The notes below the pieces were generated by a model. It saw only the letters and a list, made by a program, of their open reading frames with translations, was not told the origin of the DNA and did not search any database. A stretch of 64,000 bases of DNA. It comes from Pinus tabuliformis. Lineage: Eukaryota; Streptophyta; Pinopsida; Pinales; Pinaceae. The position numbers and the translations under genes were made by a program. Positions 22,457 through 36,689 of this stretch are shown in pieces. The stretch is taken from contig CM062816.1 in assembly GCA_031772625.1 (NCBI GenBank), positions 636,242,352 to 636,306,351 of the forward strand. Reading direction: 5' to 3'. Each line of letters opens with the position of its first letter. Positions within the stretch are counted from its first letter, which is position 1.

Positions 22457-23679
22457 ACCAAAAACATAGTTTTGCTCTTCCATGCAATTTCTATTGTGAT
22501 GACTTGAGTTGAAAGTTAATGTATTTCTTCAAATTCAGTTTGCCACGATCATTTCCTATTTTTACAGTAGATATCTCTGCATTCTTTTCTTTTCAAAGGT
22601 TATTGTTCAACATTTTGTGTTTCTAGGTCAGAAATTAGGTCACTTAGAGATATTTTTGTTTTCATGGTATAGCTAGTCCTTTCTTTGATCAATTTTTGTA
22701 AGTAGATGTGCAGATCTCTTGCAGGACACCTCCACTCACCATACATCCATGAAGTAGCCAACATTAGCTCACCTCTAACAGATTTCTCAAGTCATTCGCA
22801 ACATTTCACCAATCTGCCCTAACTTCTGCATTTTTTCTATAATCTTCCCTCTTTCCATTTGAACAAATCCAACCACCCTCTTCTTTCTTGATATTCCTTG
22901 ACAAGCTCTAGACACCTTAAAACACCCCTCTAGTCTTCAACAACACTTTCCCACCGTTTCTCCACATTCAAAACCTCCAAAAATAAGTCTTGGCATCCTC
23001 TTGTAGATCCTCTTGTAGATCCCTTGCAGCCTCCTGTAGAATTTCCTATAAGTGATTTTTCAAAATCCGATTACAAGGGAAGTTTTCAGAAGTGTGCTAG
23101 AGGCTTCTTAAGACTCCTCAACACCTTCCTACACCCCTGCCAAAACCAGATCCACTCTCCATTGCCACGAAACCTCTGCCACAATTACAAACAGATAAAT
23201 TACAAGCATACTAATTTCACATAAAAACACTCAAAAACACAAAAATATGTTTTCTTCTCATTTCCTTTCAGAAGTATCTTGAATAGATGCAATTTACCTT
23301 TTCATTAGTCAATGGCACTCATTTCATCCGTTTTCGTCTCTTTTCCTAAAAAAGTAGGGTTAGTTGGAAAAAATAGGGTTTGTTAGGGTTTGCGTTACAC
23401 TTCATTCTTATTTCTTTTTCTGCAAGTAGAATAGTCTCTATAGAGTTAGCTCTCTTTCATCACAGTTAAAAGCTTCTTCTAGAAACTCATAGAAGTTCGC
23501 TTGAGCTCCTAGTGACCTTGTGTCATCTGACCAAATGACATCCTAGAGTAAGAGCTAGTACTTCTGCATTCCGCACCATCACTTCCATGTTTTTTACGAA
23601 CTACTGGGTTGATAAAAGTAAAGTAGGAAGCCCCAGAAGTTGCAGCATTACTGTTGCAATACTGGTGCTCACCACCTAG
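22457..23679. other. Non-coding, probable element leader
   Basis: No gene supported. A short triplicated word (CCTCTTGTAGAT, 12 bp) lies near 22998-23030. The C/T-rich stretch 22730-23200 could be the untranslated leader of the element whose LTR ends at 22440; nothing further can be said. Confidence 0.35.
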
Positions 23680-24430
23680 TGGTTGGATCTCGCTGAATCT
23701 TGGTATAATTCTTCTTATCATATGTGAGTAAAAATGAACCCATTCCAATATTTGTATGTATATGAACCCCTAAAATGGAAGGATATAGCTGTCATCCAAA
23801 AAAAACCTACATGCTCTTAAAACTCAACTAGAAGAAACCCAAAAAATCGTCCAAGCCCTAAAAGAAAACTCGAATAATGCAAGGAACCATATGAAGCAAC
23901 AAGTGCACCTAAATAGAACCAAAAGAAAATTTGAAGTCACAGAATGGGTATTTGTCAAGATCCATCCATAGAAATAGCTGTCCTTGAAACAAAAAAGGAA
24001 AAAATAAATTGGCACCAAAGTTCTATGGACCATATCATATCAGTAAAAAGGTCAGCCAAGTCACATATAGTTTAAGTTTTCCGGAGAAAGGTCGTGTCCA
24101 TAATTTCTTTCATGTCTCCTTCCTTAAAATGGCACTAGACAACCATCAATCAACACAAACATGACTTCCATCCGTAGATGATGAAGGAAGGGTAATTTTA
24201 GAACCATAAGGTATCATATCTAACAGATAAAGGAAGCTATGACCTTGTGTAATCAAGGAATACTTGATCGACTAGAAGGGATTTACCGGAAGGAGAAGCT
24301 TCTTGGGAGATTGAAGCATTTCGTCAACAACATCCACCATTACATTTTCTTTAAGGACAAAGAATATTTTGGGAGGAAGGCAATGTTATATAAAAATTTA
24401 GTATCTTGTAAACAAGTTATTTAATTAGGG
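23680..24430 (+). pseudogene. pol: Chromovirus integrase tail and chromodomain fragment
   Basis: Gypsy integrase C-terminal part: WLDLAESWYNSSYH near 23683, KMNPFQYLYVYEP near 23733, LEETQKIVQALKENSNNARN near 23830, KRKFEVTEWVFVKIHP near 23925, and a NFFHVSFLKM-type end near 24105-24130. A chromodomain-like stretch (IKEYLIDWKGFTGKEASWE near 24250, then FRQQHP) ends in a GGNVI-like tail at about 24390. The chromodomain marks it as a chromovirus; it is not the same family as the LTR at 21555. Broken, no LTR delimited. Confidence 0.75.
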
Positions 24431-27212
<2,782 letters not shown>

Positions 27213-27216
27213 AAAG
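27213..27216 (+). repeat. Left target-site duplication AAAG
   Basis: AAAG here and again at 33833-33836, directly outside the two LTR ends of the chromovirus. A fifth base cannot be assigned unambiguously. Confidence 0.6.
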
Positions 27217-27547
27217 TGTTAGGTCCCTATAATACTAGTCATTCCCCCATTACTATTGTTATTGTAGCCCTTATTGTTATTTTTATACCCCATTGTCCCC
27301 ATATTGTTGTTATTATGCCCCATAGAAGCCCACTATTGTTATTTTCGTGCCCTTATATTATTATTGTTGTGTCAGCTTTGATTATATTGTCACCCATTAG
27401 ACTCCTATATAGAAAGGAGATTTTTCCATTTGCGTCATCCAATAATTGTTCATTTTTTAAAGGTAAAGGAAGTTGCCCCCTCGAAGAGGATGATTTTGAA
27501 GGCGTTGATCTATCTTTTCTTTTATTTTGTCAGCTCGTTGCATAACA
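27217..27547 (+). repeat. 5' LTR of the chromovirus, 331 bp
   Basis: TGTTAGGTCC to GCATAACA with TGTTA/TAACA inverted ends. Matches the 3' LTR (32014-33832 without its insert) through CTATAATACTAGT, ATAGAAGCCCACTATTG and TTTTATTTTGTCAG-type words. A TATA-like CTATATAG lies at 27405-27412. Confidence 0.93.
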
Positions 27548-27549
27548 TT

Positions 27550-27561
27550 TTGTATTAGAGC
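27550..27561 (+). other. Primer binding site (initiator Met type)
   Basis: TTGTATTAGAGC, two changes from TGGTATCAGAGC, three bases after the LTR end. The relative at 57259-57270 has TGGTATTAGAGC. Confidence 0.8.
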
Positions 27562-28243
27562 TTTGGGTTCTAGGGTTTCGCTACTCCAAACAGGTCATCA
27601 TGGAATTTTCAATGTAAATTATTTTTCGCAACATTTTAGAAGCTAAAACCAAAACCCATTTGATCTAAAATATTTCTACACCTTAGATCCAAATGTTAGA
27701 TCTTTTCTGGCTATATTTTTGGAGATATGATCCAAGGAATTTAGGGCTTTTGCAGGATCCCAAGATATATCTCAAACAGGTGACCTGGTGAAAATCCTCA
27801 TAATTATTTTTCTCAGTATCAAATTAAAATTTCATACAAAGTTATAGAAAGAGGAAAGATTTTACTTTTATATCTATCAGTTTCAGATCCTAAGATCGAA
27901 ACTATGAGATGTGGCACTTCATAAAAGTTTTCTCTACTGAACTAGTATATAATCGCGTCATCATGGGGGATTTCGCATAACTCTTCCTTGGAGAGTCCAA
28001 TATTGATTAGACATGTGGGGTTAGAAAGAGGACTCAGAGGGATACTGCAATATGCAATTTCAGACCTTTGAGATCTAAAATTACAGAGATATAGTAGATT
28101 CAATATCGAGATCCTACAAAGTGATAAAATGTGTGCAATTTTTTTTAAATTTTGAATAAGTTTGGTTTGAAAAAATAGTTTGAAGGAATGCAAAGGGCAT
28201 AGTGAAGCGTTATTAACATTAATTGATGCCCTGAAGAAACAAA

Positions 28244-29340
28244 ATGGAAAAACCTAGTAAGCAACCTGAAAGCTCTAGCGTGTGTCATGAAGAAGAGGAA
28301 GAAATGCAACATGATATATCTAAATTACGAGACCAAGTGCAACAAATTTAACTCTCATAGAAAGTAACAAAAGCTAAGATTTATGGTATGAAACGAAACT
28401 TTGAATATTGGAAGAAAGACATGGAAGGTTGGAAGGAGGGCTTGAAAAGGTTGCTACAAGAAAGGCTTCCTAATGGTGAAACTGTAGTAGAGGAAACTCA
28501 TAATGAGAACAAAAGAAATGTTAATCATGATTGGAAGAATGATAACATTTAATATTTGAAGAAAGACATCGAAGGTTTCAAGGAAGGTTTGAAAAAGTTG
28601 CTACAATAAATGCTTCTTAATGGTGAAAAGGTATTAGAGGAAACTCATGATGAGAACAAAAGAAATGTTAATCATGGTTCCTTAGATCCTAACATTGGAA
28701 CAAAGACCCACCACATTAGAAAGATTGATATGAGGAAGTTTGATGGCAAGGATCCCATAACATGGATACTACATATGGAACAATATTTTGATCTCCATAA
28801 TGTGCAAAAAACACAAAAGGTATGCTTTGTAACTTTACATTTGGAACCAAATCAATTTGTATGGTAGCAATGACTTTTCTCTCATAAAAATATTGTTACT
28901 TGGGAAATTTTTATGGAAGAAATGATAGCACATTATGAGGATACAAAAATAAACTCCTTTTTTAGCCAATTGATAAATCTCAAACAAAAGGTTTCAATGA
29001 TGGAGCACATTGAAGACTTCAAAAAATTGAATATAAGGGTAAAAGATATTCTGGAGGAGCATAGGATTAATGTGTCCATAGGGAATTTAAAGGATAACAT
29101 CCAACAGGACGTTCGCATTTGGGAACCTGATTCATTGGAGAAGGAATTTAATTTGGAAAGAAAAATTATGGCAACAAGGAAGCCTACCACTCACAACTTC
29201 AAAGATGGAAGTGTTATTGCTCCTAGCCTTCCACAACCTACAAGGTTGAAACCACAATAATTCGAAGAAAAAATAGAAAAAGAGATTTGTTACAGTTGTG
29301 ATAGAAAATACACTAAAGGTCATAAGTGTGTAGAGAATAA
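28244..29340 (+). pseudogene. gag: Chromovirus gag remnant
   Basis: First ATG at 28244 (MEKPSKQPESSS) opens an acidic, coiled-coil N-terminal part. The capsid-like core is at about 28700-29200: KFDGKDPITWILHMEQYFDL, EEMIAHYEDTKINSFFSQL, NLKQKVSMMEHIEDFKKLN and GNLKDNIQQDVRIWEPDSL. A CCHC zinc knuckle CYSCDRKYTKGHKC lies near 29287-29330. The same words occur in the minus-strand relative at 55915-56454. A 147-bp in-frame duplication is inside. Broken. Confidence 0.88.
28404..28697 (+). repeat. 147-bp in-frame tandem duplication in gag
   Basis: Two copies aligned on AATATTGGAAGAAAGACATGG (28404) and AATATTTGAAGAAAGACATCG (28551). Period 147 is 49 codons, so phase is kept. Shared words include GAAACTCATAATGAGAAC / GAAACTCATGATGAGAAC and AAAGAAATGTTAATCATG. 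Confidence 0.85.
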
Positions 29341-29469
29341 ATTATTTTACATAGATTGTGAATATGAGGAAGAAAAGGAAGAGGACACATCAAAAGAAGA
29401 GGGTATACACTAGGAACAAACCCTAGAAAAAGAAGAAATGAATTTGATAATATCTTGTAATACATGGGT

Positions 29470-30060
29470 CATGGCACATGTGTTTGGATTATAGGGAGAT
29501 CAACAAGCTCACTATTAAAGATACATTTCCCATTCCTATCATTGATGAATTATTTGATGACTTGCATAGAACAATTTACTTCACCAAGTTGGATCTTCAT
29601 TCAAGATATCATGAAATCATAATGAACACTAAAGACATTCCAAAAACATCATTTAGAACATATGAGGGTCATTATGAATTTTTGGTCATGCCTTTCAGCT
29701 TTACCAATGCACCTTCTACATTTCAAGGTTTGATGAATTCCGTTTTCAAACCCTTCCTTAGAAGGTTTTTGTTAGTATTTTTTGATCATATACTAATTTA
29801 TAACAAGTCTTGGAAGGATCATGTTCAAGATATTGGCAGAGTTCTCAAACTATTTGAGGAGAAACAATTATATGCAAAAAGCTCCAAATGTTTCTTTTGA
29901 GTACAAGAGGTGGAATATCTGCAACATATTGTATCTCATGAAGGTGTTGAGGTAGACCCTAGAAAAATTAAAGCCATTAAGGAGTGGAAAATCCCCACAT
30001 CCATCAAGAATTTACAAGGATTTCTCTGGTTGATAGGGTATTATCACAAGTTTGTTAAGA
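29470..30060 (+). pseudogene. pol: Chromovirus reverse transcriptase remnant
   Basis: MCLDYREINKLTIKDTFPIP, ELFDDLHRTIYFTKLDLHS, SFRTYEGHYEFLVMPF, TNAPSTFQGLMNSVF, VFFDHILIYNKSWKDH (place of the catalytic FxDD box), then VEYLQHIVSHEGVEVDP and KIKAIKEWKIPTS. This is the standard Gypsy RT series in order. Broken. Confidence 0.92.
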
Positions 30061-30079
30061 ATTATGAGAGAATAGCAAC

Positions 30080-30640
30080 ACCCTAACAACATTGTTGAAG
30101 AAAGATGCATTTTCATGGACTCAAGAAGAAATGATAGCCTTTCAACATCTTAAAGAGGCAATATGTCAAGCACTAGTCTTAGGTATGTCACACTTCACAA
30201 AAACAATTATTATGGAATGTGATGCCTTAGGAAGTGGATTTGGTGTTGTTTTAATGCAAGAATAAAAACCCATTGTTTTCAAAAGTGATACAATATAAGG
30301 AAAGTATTTACAAAAATCTATTTATGAGAATTAAATGTTGGCAATACTACATGAACTTAAGAAAAAATGACCCTACCTAATGGGAAGACACTTCAAGGGA
30401 AAAACAGATGATGATAGGCTTAAATACATTTTAGAACAAAGATTATCTTCAGAAGAGCAACAAAAATTGGTCACAAAGATGTTTGGTTATGACTTTGAAA
30501 TCATCTACAAAAAAGGGAAGCAAAATGTTTTGGGAGATGCACTCTGAATAAAGGATGAGGATGTCGAAGCATTTCTTTTCACCATTTCTATTATCTAGCT
30601 GGATTGGATAAACGAAGCAAGGGATGAATCAAAGAATGAA
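30080..30640 (+). pseudogene. pol: Chromovirus RNase H remnant
   Basis: LLKKDAFSWTQEEMIAFQHL-type opening at about 30090, a MECDALGSGFGVVLMQE stretch near 30212, KPIVFKS near 30265, and TKMFGYDFEIIYKKGKQN with VLGDAL near 30475-30545. Typical Gypsy RNase H with its usual end motif. Broken. Confidence 0.85.
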
Positions 30641-30769
30641 GAGTAAGTGTGGGCACTTATTCAAAAGTTACAACAATATCCCTGTACATCTAATACACTT
30701 AGCTAGAAAAATTATTTGTTATGATACAAAGATCACTTATACCTATGTAAGAATTCCCAACTCAAACAA

Positions 30770-31860
30770 AATATTCTTATGGAACTGCACACCTCTCCCT
30801 TAGGAGCAAACTCAGGATTTTTAATAACTTACCATAGGATTAAGAAGGAATTTTCTTCGTATGGCCTTAAATTGGGTATTCAAATGTTTGTGGCAGAATG
30901 TTTCATCTGCCAACAAAATAAAGTTGAAACAATTAAAACCATGGGCCTATTACAACCCTTATCCATTCCAAGCCAATGTTGGGAGGAGGTTTCAATGGAT
31001 TTTATCACAGGTTTACCCAATTCTGAAGGAAAGAGTGTCATCATGGTGGTAGTTGAGAGACTTACCATTTATGCACACTTTTGTGCATTATCGCATCCAT
31101 TTAAATCGAGTACAGTTTCTACTACATTTATGGAAATAATTCTAAAGCTACATGGAAACCCAAAGATTATTTTAAGCGATGGAGATCCCATTTTCACTGG
31201 AAATTATTGGATAGAATTATTTTCTTGTCTTGGTCTCAATTAGCTCATAGCTCATCTTATCATCCTTAGTCTGATGGGCAAACTGAGATAGTAAACAAAT
31301 GTTTGGATATATATCTTCGTTGCTTTATATTTGATAAACAGACATGATGGGTCAAATGGTTACTTCTGCCTAAATGGTAGTATAACACTTCCTTCCATAC
31401 TGCAAAAAAAATGGCCCCATTTATGGCACTTTATGGATATCATCCACCATCATCACATCAAGCATCAACAACAGGTTCTCCAACTATTAAAGGATAACCT
31501 CACTTTGGGGCATAATAGAATGAAAAAACAAGCAGATGAGCATCACAGTGAAAGAAGTTTTGATTTAGGTGATTGGTTATTCCTACAACTACAACCATAT
31601 AAACAAATGACCCCCAAGAAGGCAAAGAAGGATAATAAATTATCACCAAAGTATGATGGTCCATACAAGGTGTTGCAAAATATTGGTACTACGTCATATA
31701 AATTGGAGCTTCCTGCAAATTCTCGAGTGCACCAAATTTTCCCTGTTTCATGCTTAAAGAAGGTTATAGGTGACAAATTCCCAGTTCAAATAATATTTCC
31801 AGAACTTTACGAGGAAGGAAAAATCATATTGGAACATGAAGTAGTCACAGAAAAAAGAAC
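30770..31860 (+). pseudogene. pol: Chromovirus integrase remnant
   Basis: Zinc region HRIKKEFSSYGLK and CFICQQNKVETIKTMGLLQP, core words WEEVSMDFITGLPNSEGK, VVVERLTIYAHF and GNPKIILSDGDPIFTGNYW. The C-terminal part follows: DNLTLGHNRMKKQADEH, ERSFDLGDWLFLQLQPYKQM, SPKYDGPYKVLQNIGTTSYK, LELPANSRVHQIFPVSCLKK. Full Gypsy integrase order. Broken. Confidence 0.9.
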
Positions 31861-31970
31861 TTGACAGCTATGAAATCGATCAATTTTGAGGTATCTCATC
31901 AAGTGGAAGAACTTACCCACTAAATATTGAAAGTGGGAGGGTGATAATTTTATACATAAGCCTCCAAGGC
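31850..31970 (+). pseudogene. Chromodomain remnant
   Basis: After integrase, the stretch reads RYLIKWKNLPT-like near 31890-31920, the chromodomain core that gives chromoviruses their name; it targets insertion to particular chromatin in living relatives. The same core is seen in the minus-strand relative near 54160-54300. Broken. Confidence 0.75.
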
Positions 31971-31999
31971 TACTCAAGCGTTGAGGACAACTCTTTTTT

Positions 32000-32013
32000 G
32001 AAGGAGAGGAGCA
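32000..32013 (+). other. Polypurine tract of the chromovirus
   Basis: GAAGGAGAGGAGCA directly before the 3' LTR start at 32014; the relative has GAAGGAGACGGGCA in the same place. Confidence 0.75.
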
Positions 32014-32273
32014 TATTAGGTCCGTATAATACTAGTGATTCCCCCATTACTATTATCATTGTAGCCCTTATTGTTATTGTTGTGCCCCCATTATCCCCAT
32101 ATCTTTATTATTGTGCCCCATAGAAGCCCACTATTGTTATCGTTGTGCCCTTATATTATTATTGTTATGTCGGCTTTGATTGTATTGTGACCCATTAGAC
32201 TACTATATATATCATCCAAGAATGGTTCATTTTTTTAATGTAAAGGAGATTGCCCCCTTGAAGAGGTTGATTT

Positions 32274-32278
32274 TGAAG
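32274..32278 (+). repeat. Target-site duplication TGAAG (left)
   Basis: Matches 33782-33786 exactly. The uninterrupted target is visible in the 5' LTR of the host element as GATTTTGAAGGCGTTGATC near 27491. Confidence 0.95.
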
Positions 32279-33781
32279 TGTTGGAATTATGAGACAAGTG
32301 TTGTCCTTGATGGCAAATCACACTGATGACAAATCATAGTGCAGAAGGATAGCAGTAAGGAATTGATGATCAGACTATAAGAAGAAGAGAAAATTCATAT
32401 ACGCAGGTTCATTAAGCCCAAGTTGCGTATACACGCAGGTTCGCTATATACCAAGTCGCGTATACGCAGGTTCGCTATATACCAAGTAGGGTATACATGC
32501 AGGTTCATGAATGGAAAAGAGCGTACGTATCAGAAAGCTTACTTTTGGTCCGTGGTAGTTAGTCCTCGGTACTTGAGCCTATGTTTTTGGACCAAAGTAT
32601 CTCGACAGACTTGTTGATCCCTAGTATTGAGTTAATGGTATTGTTTTACTATGGTTTTGGACCGTGGTATTATGAAAGACCTAAACCTATATAAGGAGAA
32701 GATCATTAGGCCAAAGTCGGAGTGTGAGTAATGAATATCTGATGAAGTGTGAGATCCAAATGCTGGTTATGGGTTGGTGATCTGAACCATGGTTTCACTC
32801 ATGTGGAGGATGATGAACTATGGAACGAGATCTCAAGGCTTGGAATGATTATCTTCATCTATTGACGCATGTTTATTGTTATGATCTGGGTATGTTTTGA
32901 TGTCTGGTATAGCTGCAGAATTATAAGTTAGGATTTGCAGATCTGTACGCAGGTTGTCTTTGGCAAAAGAGCGTATACACGCAGGTTGGGTTTGTCCAAG
33001 TAGCGTATACAATGTGATGAATGATATTTGAAGATGAAGTTGGATCTGGTTACTGTTATGTTGTCTATGTTGTTGACAGGGTTTCAGTGATTCAGTATTG
33101 GGTGATTCAGAGATTGATGATGCAGGTTGTTTTATGGATCCAGTATGAAAATGTATGAAACGTGGTCACGGGAAGATCGTAGAGTGCAGTAGGCTGATGC
33201 CTACGTACTAGTAAACATATCAGCCAGTACTAGAGCCAGGGGGTTGTAGCTCCATTCCAGGAGCAGCTGGAGAACGAGTAAAGGTTGGAGCATTCTGTAG
33301 GCAGGCACCTACGTACTAGTAAATCGATCGGCTAGTACAAGAGCTAAGAGGGTTGTAGCCCTCTGCAGGTTGTAGCCTGCGTGCTGGTAAAAGACTGCAC
33401 CAGTACATTGTAAAATAAGTTTCTTATTAAAGGAAGAGAGAAACAAATTGCAGCAGGTGGTTTTCACCCACATTGGGTTTGCACCTTATATCATGGTGTT
33501 CATGTGTGTGCCTTATGTGTGATGATCTGTTCTGTTATAATGCACCTTTTTACTGTTAATATGGTTAATAATGTTCTGATGCATTTACTGAAGATAAGCT
33601 AATTGAATCATAAGATTACTGCATATACGCTAGTTTCCATTAACGAAGTCGCGTATATACGCTGATATCCTTAACTGAAGCTGCGTGTATGAACCTGAGT
33701 ATGAAATTGAAAAAGTTTTATTGATCTGATAATACTGATTCACCCCCCCCCCCCCCCCCCCTCTCAGTATTATGTCCAACA
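32279..33781 (+). mobile_element. Solo Copia LTR, 1,503 bp, SIRE-like family
   Basis: TGTTGGAATTATG to TATGTCCAACA, flanked by perfect 5-bp duplications TGAAG (32274-32278 and 33782-33786). No internal region, so it is a solo LTR left by recombination between the two LTRs of a full element. It belongs to the family of the element at 221-6901. It contains a run of about 20 C at 33743-33762 near its end and several copies of a GCGTATACACGCAGGTTC module. Confidence 0.96.
32395..32505 (+). repeat. Four GCGTATACGCAGGTTC modules in the solo LTR
   Basis: Successive units of about 31-34 bp: CATATACGCAGGTTC, GCGTATACACGCAGGTTC (32425), GCGTATACGCAGGTTC (32458) and GGGTATACATGCAGGTTC (about 32489). 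GCGTATACGC (32458-32467) is a perfect palindrome. More copies occur at 32971 and 33003, and a 12-bp palindrome GCGTATATACGC at 33651-33662. Confidence 0.85.
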
Positions 33782-33786
33782 TGAAG
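33782..33786 (+). repeat. Target-site duplication TGAAG (right)
   Basis: Right partner of 32274-32278. Confidence 0.95.
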
Positions 33787-33836
33787 GTGTTGATCTATAT
33801 TTTCTTTTATTTTTTGAGTTGTTAGCATAACAAAAG

Positions 33837-35440
33837 CCTACGATGATAATACCCAAAAATAGTGTTATTTATGTTCCAAATACTATATATATTTCTATTA
33901 TCCAACTTCATTATATTAAGAAATAAGTTTTCTAATATAATGATGAGTCATAAATTAGGTGTTGTATTTGCAAGGATAAAATCATAAATCAATCATGCTA
34001 AGGTAAAATCAATAAAATAAATTCACATGAGATAAAAAGAAAAACATGTGATAGAAACCTCAATGTTCACAAATTGGGAAGCTACCACAAGTGGTGAAAT
34101 GATACCCACCCCTTTGCTACTATTGTTTTTTCCCACCTATGATTTTGTTTATCTTATTCTTCCATATATATAATGTTCCTTCCAATTTTCTATTGTGTTT
34201 TTTCTTCCAAAACTACAAATATAAGAACCATAATGCATATTCCATTGTTCTAATATGGAAATTTATTTTCCTTGTATGTTTCTCTTAACAATTTTATAAC
34301 TATATTAGGTAGCATTAGGATGATTACTGAAAATTTTTCACTTATCAATATGCTATTCGACTTAATACATTAGAGAGTTAAACTAATTTATGCTCCCTCT
34401 TAAGGAGCAAGAGGGCACCCTTTTGATTTAATTTCTTTGTTTCAACCATTTTAAGGTGAGAGGAGAAAATATTAATAGGATATCTCCTATAAAAGTTTTG
34501 TCTTTACTCAAGAGATAAATTGTAGTAAGATTGTTATAACTACTTGAATGTTGTTGATTATTGACAATGATTGAAACATCAATAGCAAATATTCAATTTT
34601 GTATAATTATTTCCTTTGGGTCATTGTTTCAATGATTGATTATAGTTACCACATTGATAATAAGGATGGAGATCAAAGAATTGATCTTCCATGTGACCAA
34701 TACAATAAAAGTGTTTGTAATAATGTTATCAAAATTAACATCATCAAGTTTATCATTAACATCATCAACTTCTAATGCATTTCTATCAAGAAGTTCCCCA
34801 TTGAAAAACTTAATAGGTTTGGAGTGATAGGAAATATGAAATGTTTTTCCCCTCTCATATATTATAACATGTCAATTATTGTTGAATTTTAATTCTTCCT
34901 AATGACTAAAAATGTTGTTAGAAATATCATTTCTTTCTTGTTTATTCTATGTGAAGCATTCATCAATCCTTTCTTTTGTAACCTAAATGGAAAATGGGTT
35001 CATGATGATTATCTCTTAAAGTCTACGTTTTCTCATATTGCAATTTATCACTGGCTATTTGATTTCCCAAAATTTCATGTTGACGAGGAAGGTCAATAAA
35101 ATTATTATGAGAAAACCACATTTCTAAATTTTGAGATAGACATTAATTTTTTTAATTCCCCTAAACCATCATTTGATAGTTCTCATTGCAGTTGCAACAA
35201 ATTTCCTTTTGTTTTACTAAATTTCAAACATGAGAGGACATTTTCCAATGCTCTATTGGTCATTTTCATTGAACTAGTTTTTTATGTTTAACAATATGTT
35301 AGATAGGGAAATCAATGTCATGATTATAGCCATTATTGTCTTAATGCTTTCTTTTACTCACTTGAACCATAAAAAATTGAAGGAGTTTAATGAATAAAAA
35401 CATGTGATTTATATAGTCAATTGACTTTTGTTACTCACCT
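33837..35440. other. AT-rich non-coding DNA
   Basis: No supported gene. It holds one 14-bp inverted repeat with one mismatch, CAATGATTGAAACA (34565-34578) and TGTTTCAATGATTG (34625-34638). Confidence 0.45.
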
Positions 35441-36505
35441 AACCTCTTTATTCAAATCTATTTGGTTCTTTCTTTCACAACCAGTTGTTAATTAATTCAC
35501 TAATCAACGTGATCAATATTTACCAAGTGACTCAAGAAACTCTTGACTCAATGATAAATTTTTCTTTACAACTTGACATTGAAAGAAAATTTCACTAATT
35601 GTTTTCAATTTCACTTAGATTGTAAGTTTGAGAGAAATTGAATATTTTTAATAGTCACCTATATAGTTATCAAGTATCTATCTCATGAGAGCATGCTCAT
35701 TTTAGTTTTTACTCTTGCTTTGTTTTTCAACATAAAGATTACCACATTGGACACAATGTATCATCAACCAAACAAATTTATGAATTTTTAGATAATCATA
35801 ATGGAAATTACACACCCTTGTTCCAAATTTAAGATAGATTCAGGACAAGTTTGACGACCTTGTAATTAAAATTCTAGTAGTAATGAGTATAATGAACAAT
35901 TTTGTTTATTCCACCTTTATCTTCTAATCTCATTGTAAAATTGTGAAACGTTTATGCTTAAATACAAAATGTAAGGGATTTTACAAAGACCATTTTTGTG
36001 ATTTTCAAATAGGTTTAGAACAACATCCATCACCAAAAAGGCAATTTTTCTATTATGATTCTTAGAATTCCTTTTTTACGCTAATGAATATAATGGAAAT
36101 TTCTCCTGAAAAACCAGAATTCCATCTCTAACTTCAAATATCATTTTAAGCTTACGAAACATTATTTCTTAAGTATAACATCCAAGGGACATTACAATAC
36201 TTTTACTATCTAATTCCTCAACAAAATCTTTATTCTCCTTTCTTCATAAGGAAATAGAAGGAATAAATTACCCTTTTGTTTTGAACCAATAACTGGCTTA
36301 ATTTTTAGGAAAATAAGTTGACTTGCAAGTTTGATCTTTCCTATTTATTAAAAATTTTGAAATTATCTTTCAAAATTACAAAAGGGAAACAGAATATTTT
36401 ATGTTTTTAAAAAATATTTATTTGACTACTTTTACTATATGTGTTTGGGTCGATAGGGAATTAACCTAAATTCGTCAGTTATACAATGATGTGGTTTTGA
36501 TGTTT
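35440..36505 (+). repeat. AT-rich repeat, copy 1 (about 1.06 kb)
   Basis: First of three diverged direct copies. Anchor AGTTGTTAATTAATTCAC at 35486, then ATCAATATTTACCAAGTGAC, ATATTTTTAATAGTCACC, CATGAGAGCATG (near 35690), ACCCTTTTGTTTTGAACC (near 36270) and AATATTTTATGTTTTT at the end. No coding capacity seen. Family unknown. Confidence 0.8.
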
Positions 36506-36674
36506 CACTTTAATTTTTTATTAAAATCCATGTAATTATTTATTTTGCAACAAGTTGTCAATTAAATTAACAATCATTCTTATCAATATTTAGTAACTGA
36601 CTTAAAAAAACTCTTAATTCAAAGATAAATTTTCATTACAACTTGATATTGAATGAAAATGTTATCGCATTGTT

Positions 36675-36689
36675 TCTTTAAGAGAGACT
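36675..36689 (+). repeat. 15-bp target-site duplication (left)
   Basis: TCTTTAAGAGAGACT, identical to 38877-38891. A duplication of this length is typical of target-primed (non-LTR) retroposition. Confidence 0.93.

Larger units (their letters stand above)
27217..33832 (+). mobile_element. Fossil chromovirus (Reina-like) with a nested solo LTR
   Basis: Small Ty3/Gypsy chromovirus, plus strand. Both LTRs, an initiator-Met primer site, gag with a zinc knuckle, reverse transcriptase, RNase H, integrase, chromodomain and polypurine tract are present in order. Without the nested insertion the element is about 5.1 kb, the size range of the Reina lineage (lineage call from memory). Its 3' LTR was hit by a Copia element of which a solo LTR remains (32279-33781). 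The LTRs differ at roughly one site in nine by eye, so it is old. Broken, with well over ten breaks. A relative lies on the minus strand at 53844-57573. Confidence 0.92.
32014..33832 (+). repeat. 3' LTR of the chromovirus, split by a solo LTR
   Basis: Starts TATTAGGTCC (aligning with TGTTAGGTCC of the 5' LTR) and ends GCATAACA. About 311 bp once the inserted 1,503-bp solo LTR and one 5-bp duplication are set aside. Confidence 0.92.

Noticed and set aside
34565-34638. 14-bp inverted repeat with a 46-base loop, possible MITE or terminator
   Set aside because: No target duplication, no terminal position and no second copy; expected occasionally in AT-rich DNA.
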